Positions 59,079 to 64,000 of a stretch of DNA of 64,000 nt are shown piece after piece. Made by a program: the position numbers and the translations under genes. The notes beneath the pieces were generated by a model. That model did no database searches, was not told where the DNA came from, and saw nothing but the letters and a program-made list of their open reading frames with translations. Origin of the DNA: Xylaria sp. FL1777 (lineage: Eukaryota; Ascomycota; Sordariomycetes; Xylariales; Xylariaceae); contig MU400717.1 in the NCBI GenBank assembly GCA_022578965.1, forward strand, positions 1-64,000, read 5' to 3'. How positions within the stretch are numbered: position 1 is the first letter of the stretch; each line of letters opens with the position of its first letter.

Positions 59079-60426
59079 TCTAATTGCTGTGAGCCTAGCT
59101 CGGTACTTCGAATGCTCTTCAACTAAGAGAACGAGTGAAGAATTGATAGTAATGACCTGGAAGCTTGAAGTCTGTCTAGCCACAGGACGAGAGGGTAAGA
59201 TAAACGAGGTCTTTGAGCAAAGGTCTGGATAGGGATATTTATACCTACTAGAAACACAGCATTGATTTCAACTCGTATGGTAAGTACAGTATTAGGTACA
59301 TCGATCATAGATCATCATAATCCGCCCATCCCCATATGATATGAGCCTTCCGATATGTAGTGCCCACTATGTCGCCTCGCACGATGCGAATACCTACCTA
59401 TAACCCATATCGACGATGCTACTGTAGATTCACCGAATAGTCTCACTGGTAAGGCAGGGGTCGAAGTAACTTTCCAGTCGATTAAGCCAGTTGACACCTG
59501 TGAATAGGAAGCGATCGTCAATAAATTGACCTCTATTCGCCCTTGAGTTCTTCCAATTTCACACCAATTTCACACTTGCAGTTGCAAGATTGTTGTTTTT
59601 GCACCAGGAACATTTCCCAGAAGAGTCGAAGTGAAAATGATCATTTCTCATTCCGGCATAGCTCCATTGAGAGACCACACCATCCAAGAAAATGGAGTAT
59701 CTTTATTCAAGTTAATGTACCTAGACTCACCAGTGCACAACATCGCTGACAAGTCTGACAACAGTACGATAATTCAATTATTTTCTCATCTTTCAAATAT
59801 CTATATGTGGAAGGTTGATCAACAGCGACCGAGGGCTCTGTTAAACAGCAGGTGATCTAATGATGCCGACTCATCGTCCATTATTAAACCAGAGCTAGAT
59901 GTTCTTCCTACCCGAACAGCTAAAAAGTTATTACTCAAAGCAGCTAGCATATGCACCTAAATATTGCTGTTTGAACCTCTGTTTTAATCCAGGTTAACCA
60001 GCGGGTATATTTTCTTTTTAATCATTTATTTATTTTTATTTCTGTTTCTTTAATCTTCATTATTTCCACCCGATGTACTAGTTATAGAGAGGAGTTAATT
60101 TAAGCAGTTTCATTCGGTGACAGCGAGTGGTTAACTTGCACCCGAATACATTATTGTAGCTGCTGTAGATAGATAGGTACAGTAGTCTCCTGCTAAATTC
60201 GACACTAGCTAGTATACCTGATAAGATTAATTACAGTAGGCGGATGCGCTGTCACCCTGTAGTGCCAAGCCTAGGATCTTGTGAAAGCGGGGGAGAAGGG
60301 CCCCAATCCGCTTCCCCGGCTGGAGGGAGTTGTAAGTATATTGCTCTCATCTCACTAACAAAACAAGATTGCTCCTTACAGGCCCGGGTTAGCAAAATAT
60401 AACCGTTTACTCAAAGGCGATTAAGA
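59079..60426. other. intergenic, 1.35 kb
   Basis: Contains the hydrophobin promoter on its left. No coding gene is seen; about 60.0-60.1 kb is T-rich (TTTTAATCATTTATTTATTTTTATTTC). Confidence 0.4.
59236..59243 (-). promoter_or_regulatory. TATA box of the hydrophobin gene
   Basis: TATAAATA on the minus strand, about 158 bp upstream of the hydrophobin ATG, close to the fungal TATA consensus. Highly expressed secreted-protein genes commonly have such a box at this distance. Confidence 0.6.
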
Positions 60427-61118
60427 ATGAATACTGTTCAATATTTAGTTCTGGCATTCTTTGCTTATATCCTTATAAAAGCAGTACGTTTTTTCTCCAG
60501 ATACTGAAAGAATACACGTCCATTTGATAGATACCTAGTATTGGTTGCTGTCAGACCTCGCTTTGGGACCGCTGTCTATTTTACCTCTACAATCTATCTA
60601 CCTTGAATGCTTCTTCAGCCAATTAACTGAACGAGACTGACTCTGACTATGTTATAAATAAGATCTTTTTTACAGACCGCTCGCCTATCCCAGAAACGTC
60701 AGGAAACGTCCACAAGATCACCTCAGCAACCCAACTGCGCGCCCTCTTAGCGTCCACGAAGTACGTTGTCGTCGACTTCTACGCCGACTGGTGTCCTCCC
60801 TGTCGCGCCATCGCCCCTATCTTCTCAAAGCTTGCGGATGAGCATGCAGTAAAAGGTCGGCTTGCGTTTGCCAAGGTCAATGTTGATCACGTGAAGGATG
60901 TCGCTACACTGTTCGATGTCACGGCCATGCCAACCTTTGTTTTCTTTCGAGGTGGCCTACCAAAGGGTGTTGCTGTCGGTGGCATGAGTGCCCGGCCGTC
61001 TGTCGTGTATACAGAGGACGGCCTTGTTGACAGAGTTCGGGGCGCTGATAAGATTGCTATCGAAACTGTTGTGAAGACTTTGGCTAGGGAGTTTGGAGAT
61101 GCCGCGGAGAACAAGTGA
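60427..61118 (+). CDS. thioredoxin-family protein, possibly membrane-anchored
   Basis: The well-supported part is an exon from 60676 (after a TTTTTTACAG acceptor) to the stop at 61118: a thioredoxin domain beginning NVHKITSATQLRALLA, with the active site VVDFYADWCPPCRAIAP and the cis-proline loop TAMPTFVFFRGG. The redox pair is CPPC rather than the usual CGPC, which shifts redox potential in other thioredoxins. A candidate exon 1 at about 60427-60487 encodes MNTVQYLVLAFFAYILIK, a single membrane anchor; the phase fits a weak GTTTTT donor, so exon 1 is tentative. A C-terminal extension of ~45 residues follows the core fold. The neighbour is noxA, but a functional link is only speculation. Confidence 0.75.
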
Positions 61119-61839
61119 ATTATGTTGATGCTCGGGAGATGAAGATTACGATTGACTTGTCGTGTGAAATATGAATCATGCCTTCATATTTATCTAGCCC
61201 TGGGTGCAGTAGACGACCCTTCCACTGCTTTGTCTCGGATATATATAGTTACACCATTGCTTATAATGGCTGGTTGAATTTAGATTGTTATAGCCAAGGT
61301 TTTAAGAAACGGGATAATGCACTAAGTAGATATATAATCGGTATATTCGCTATATCAAATGTATCAAACGCATGAGCATGTATAATATATAAGGGGAATC
61401 AACAAAAGGGTTGCAACAAGAAAGGAGTCAGTAGGATTCTTTGCGGCGCACTGAGTATCCTCCTCTTCCTTTTCACCATTTAAAACACCTACACTCTTTC
61501 TTTAGGGGTTATAAACAATCGCTTTCCCCCGAATCCAAAGCTATTCAATAATCCAATTATATCCTGTCTAAGTTACACCAAAATGATTCGCCCGCTACCA
61601 CGTCTGACACATCTATGACGCACTGTGACAACAATGTTGTTGGCAAAGGAGACAAAGGTCTGAATATTATCGAAGGACGGGTGGAGACTGCGGCTGCGAA
61701 CCGCTTCATCTACAGTTGCAACGAAGGATGCGGAGGAAGTGTAGTCAGAGCAAAAATACAATGCAGTACCCTGCTCTATCCTACCCGTCAGCAACCCAAA
61801 ACATAATGGGCTGATTACAGAGGCCGGCAAGCTAGGCGC
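61119..61839. other. convergent intergenic spacer
   Basis: Between the ends of the thioredoxin gene and noxA. No gene is supported by the short frames here. Confidence 0.4.
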
Positions 61840-63742
61840 CTAAAAGTTTTCTTTGCCCCAGACAAATGAGAAGCTAAAGTTAAATCGAAGTCAGCATGAT
61901 GTTTTCGGATTGGTCTTCGCGGAAATAGCAGAAACATAAAAAAATGAGAAAAAACACACGGAGCGAAAGACGAGGGAGATTACAATACGTACCCAGGCTC
62001 ACTATATTTATTGCAAAAAACATGCAACGTACTCCCCAATCCCTTTGGTCCACAGAAAAATACACCAGCCTCAGCAGGAGTATGCAGTTTGCGAATGCCA
62101 CGAAAGATCATATCCCAGTTCGGACGTCCAAAGTTGGTAGGACTTCTCAAGCCCGTGATGGCGTCCTTATCGGCATTGGCATCATTGATCATGATATTCG
62201 TGGCATCGTCGGCCTTGATCTTCGCAGTTAGGTAAGTATGAATTTCGATTCGTCCATCAACATCTTGGGCCTCGATGGCCATGAGCAGGGAGCGGAACCA
62301 CTCGAACGACCCGAAGTCTCTACATATCCAGAAGAAGTAGACCTTGGCAAGCCGCGTCTTCTTCTGGGGGTAATTCATGCGGTACCAGATGGATTTGAGG
62401 ATGGACGCGAAGGGTGTGACACCAATGCCAGCACCACAGAGGACAGAGACTTCGTACTTGAAGACGTCTTCCGAGGCGGACCCGAACGGACCATCGATAT
62501 AAACGCGGGGCAAGACGCGGCGGAGCGCGGGGTCGACCTCGCCGTTCTCCTTGTCCACACCTACAACCTTTGAAGCATCCTTAGCGTTGTCCTTCTTACC
62601 AAAGTCACAACCCAAAGCCGTGGCGACCTCCCTCGTGAAATCACCCACAATGCGGATATGAATCGAGATGTAGTCCTCCTCCGGAGCGCTAGTTAGTGTG
62701 AACGGGTGATATTGCCATAGGGAGACTTCGGGACAACAGAAGAAGATGTATTGGCCTGCGCGTGTCTTGGTATTCTCCTTCTTAATCTGGATCTCGCAAA
62801 CGTTGCTGGGATGTTGGATAACTTTCGAGATATACGTCTTGTGGCGGCCACGTACTTCACGCGCAATCCTCTCGGCAAGATAGATGAAACCACCGTACGT
62901 CCAGTACTGCCAGAAAACACCCACAGCTGTCGTGCCGACTGATATACAGAACGGCGCGGTATCGGGCTGGATCATGCAAAAAGCGCCATGTATGGCCCAG
63001 AACACGAAGAAGACGATGAACATATGGTGCGTGTACCAGAACCGCTCATAGTTGGCCCGACGTGGCTTCTCAACTGATGTGAACACCATACCCATAAGGG
63101 CTACTAGCATGATATATCCAGTCCACCCGGGTCCGGACGCCAAGTTGGCAGCCAGAAAGCCGTAGAAACCAAGGTTGTTTTTGGCAGCAATCTGAGCAAA
63201 GTTATTCCAGTGAGCGATCGTGTGAACCCACGAGAAAAACACAATGGACCAAGCCGTTGTGATGTGAAAGGTAATATTCTTATCAAACTGGATGATGCCA
63301 TTGAGAGGTGTCTGCCTGGCAATCGAGATGAAAGTGCGGCAGACCGGGAAAAGGATCAAGGCGACGTCGACGTGAAGGACTAAGGCCGCCGATCTGGCTA
63401 TCATATAGGTCGGTCCAAATGTGTTTCGCGCTACCTGGAGACTGTCCTTCACCGCATAATTGACAAAGCCAAATGCAAACACAATGGTGTGTAAAAATAT
63501 GAAGACAAATACAAAGCTGGCACACAAGTTAGCAAAAATGTTTTCAATAAGGAACTTACGCATTGGACTAACAATCGGCGGTAACCCTCGTTGATCATCC
63601 ACTTGTCGAATTTTTCTCGCATCGTCAACTCCTTCTGCTTTTCTTGTGTCATCTCGCCCGAGAGTAGCATGCGCGTTAATGGGGTCCATCTCGCTCGTTC
63701 TGATGGCTTTTCGCCATATTGGACGTCACCATAGTATGACAT
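61840..63742 (-). CDS. noxA: NADPH oxidase, NoxA/Nox1 type
   Basis: Three exons, 63742-63573, 63516-61993 and 61873-61840, give 575 residues. Transfers electrons from NADPH via FAD and two hemes across the membrane to O2, making superoxide for hyphal fusion, fruiting and infection structures. Landmarks: heme-ligand helices with LVLHVDVALILFPVCR, WSIVFFSWVHTIAHWNNF and YTHHMFIVFFVFWAIHGAF; FAD-binding HPFTLTSAPEED; NADPH-binding GAGIGVTPFASILKSIWY and FFCGPKGLG; C-terminal FSFVWGKENF from the small last exon. The first intron uses the donor GTTAGT so that EGYRRFFVFVFIFLHTIV has the family spacing; the stronger nearby GTAAGT would break the frame. The N-terminus (ARWTPLTRMLLSGEMTQEK) looks closer to what I recall of NoxB, while the core is NoxA-like. 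Needs NoxR and Rac as cytosolic activators. Confidence 0.95.
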
Positions 63743-64000
63743 TTTGCCGGCTGGCTTTATCCTCGTCGTGAAATTCCAATGGCACTCTTTCAACCTTCTC
63801 CCACGTCCTTCCCAAGCCAGCGGTAAGTCGACAATACGGCTTACACAGGTGACTGCGACCCTCCCTACGCGGAGCTCCCAACAATTATTCTTAAGCTGCT
63901 GTCTCCTGGACGATGTCTGAGGTGTTAAAAAGGGTTTCCCTATTTGTGTTCTTTGTGATTCAGATCCTGCTGAACGAGCACATAATCATCGACGTCGAGG
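63743..64000. other. noxA promoter / window edge
   Basis: Upstream of the noxA start on the minus strand; no coding gene visible to the window edge. The last ~100 bp could begin another gene but too little is present to judge. Confidence 0.35.

Overview
The window is nuclear DNA of a filamentous ascomycete (Pezizomycotina). Genes are split by short GT-AG introns, mostly 45-140 bp. Marker genes include a class II hydrophobin, NoxA-type NADPH oxidase, VID27, Zn2Cys6 and C2H2/fungal-domain regulators, and an NADP mannitol dehydrogenase. The class II hydrophobin points to Sordariomycetes or relatives; I cannot place it further. Exon structures were worked out by hand from splice sites and family conservation.

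Left part (1-23 kb), accessory in character: an extremely AT-rich, RIP-like island with a 26-bp tandem repeat (1-935); a cytochrome P450 that has lost its I-helix region (1.4-3.0 kb); a PDDEXK_12-type nuclease-like protein (3.3-4.8 kb); a 2OG-Fe(II) oxygenase with an apparent single-base frameshift at a splice junction (5.7-7.6 kb); a secreted carboxylesterase (minus, 7.9-9.5 kb); a secreted protein of unknown function (11.1-12.7 kb); a second nuclease-like protein (14.0-15.5 kb); a mitochondrial P-loop ATPase-like protein (18.8-20.5 kb); and a DUF1295 membrane reductase-like protein (22.1-23.2 kb).

Middle (24-48 kb), mixed core and accessory: VID27, an intact four-exon Zn2Cys6 regulator, a small secreted cysteine protein, an amidoligase-family protein (minus), a CxxC protein (minus), a short mitochondrial-type protein, FEN1/RAD27 (minus) in which catalytic Asp34 appears to be encoded by a 5-nt micro-exon, an eight-exon DAL5-type MFS permease (minus), a protein with an internal ubiquitin-like domain and a GC-AG intron (minus), and mannitol dehydrogenase (minus).

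Right part (51-64 kb): a C2H2/fungal-domain regulator, then an extradiol-dioxygenase-like VOC protein and a convergent FAH-family hydrolase that could be successive steps of aromatic-ring catabolism, a class II hydrophobin, a thioredoxin that may be membrane-anchored, and noxA.

A 10-bp palindrome (TACCTAGGTA) occurs at least five times between 23.6 and 43.2 kb, far above chance. I found no single large new system. The strongest unusual observations are the FEN1 micro-exon, the internal ubiquitin-like domain with an intact RGG end, the palindrome family, the amidoligase, and two genes carrying specific disabling lesions.
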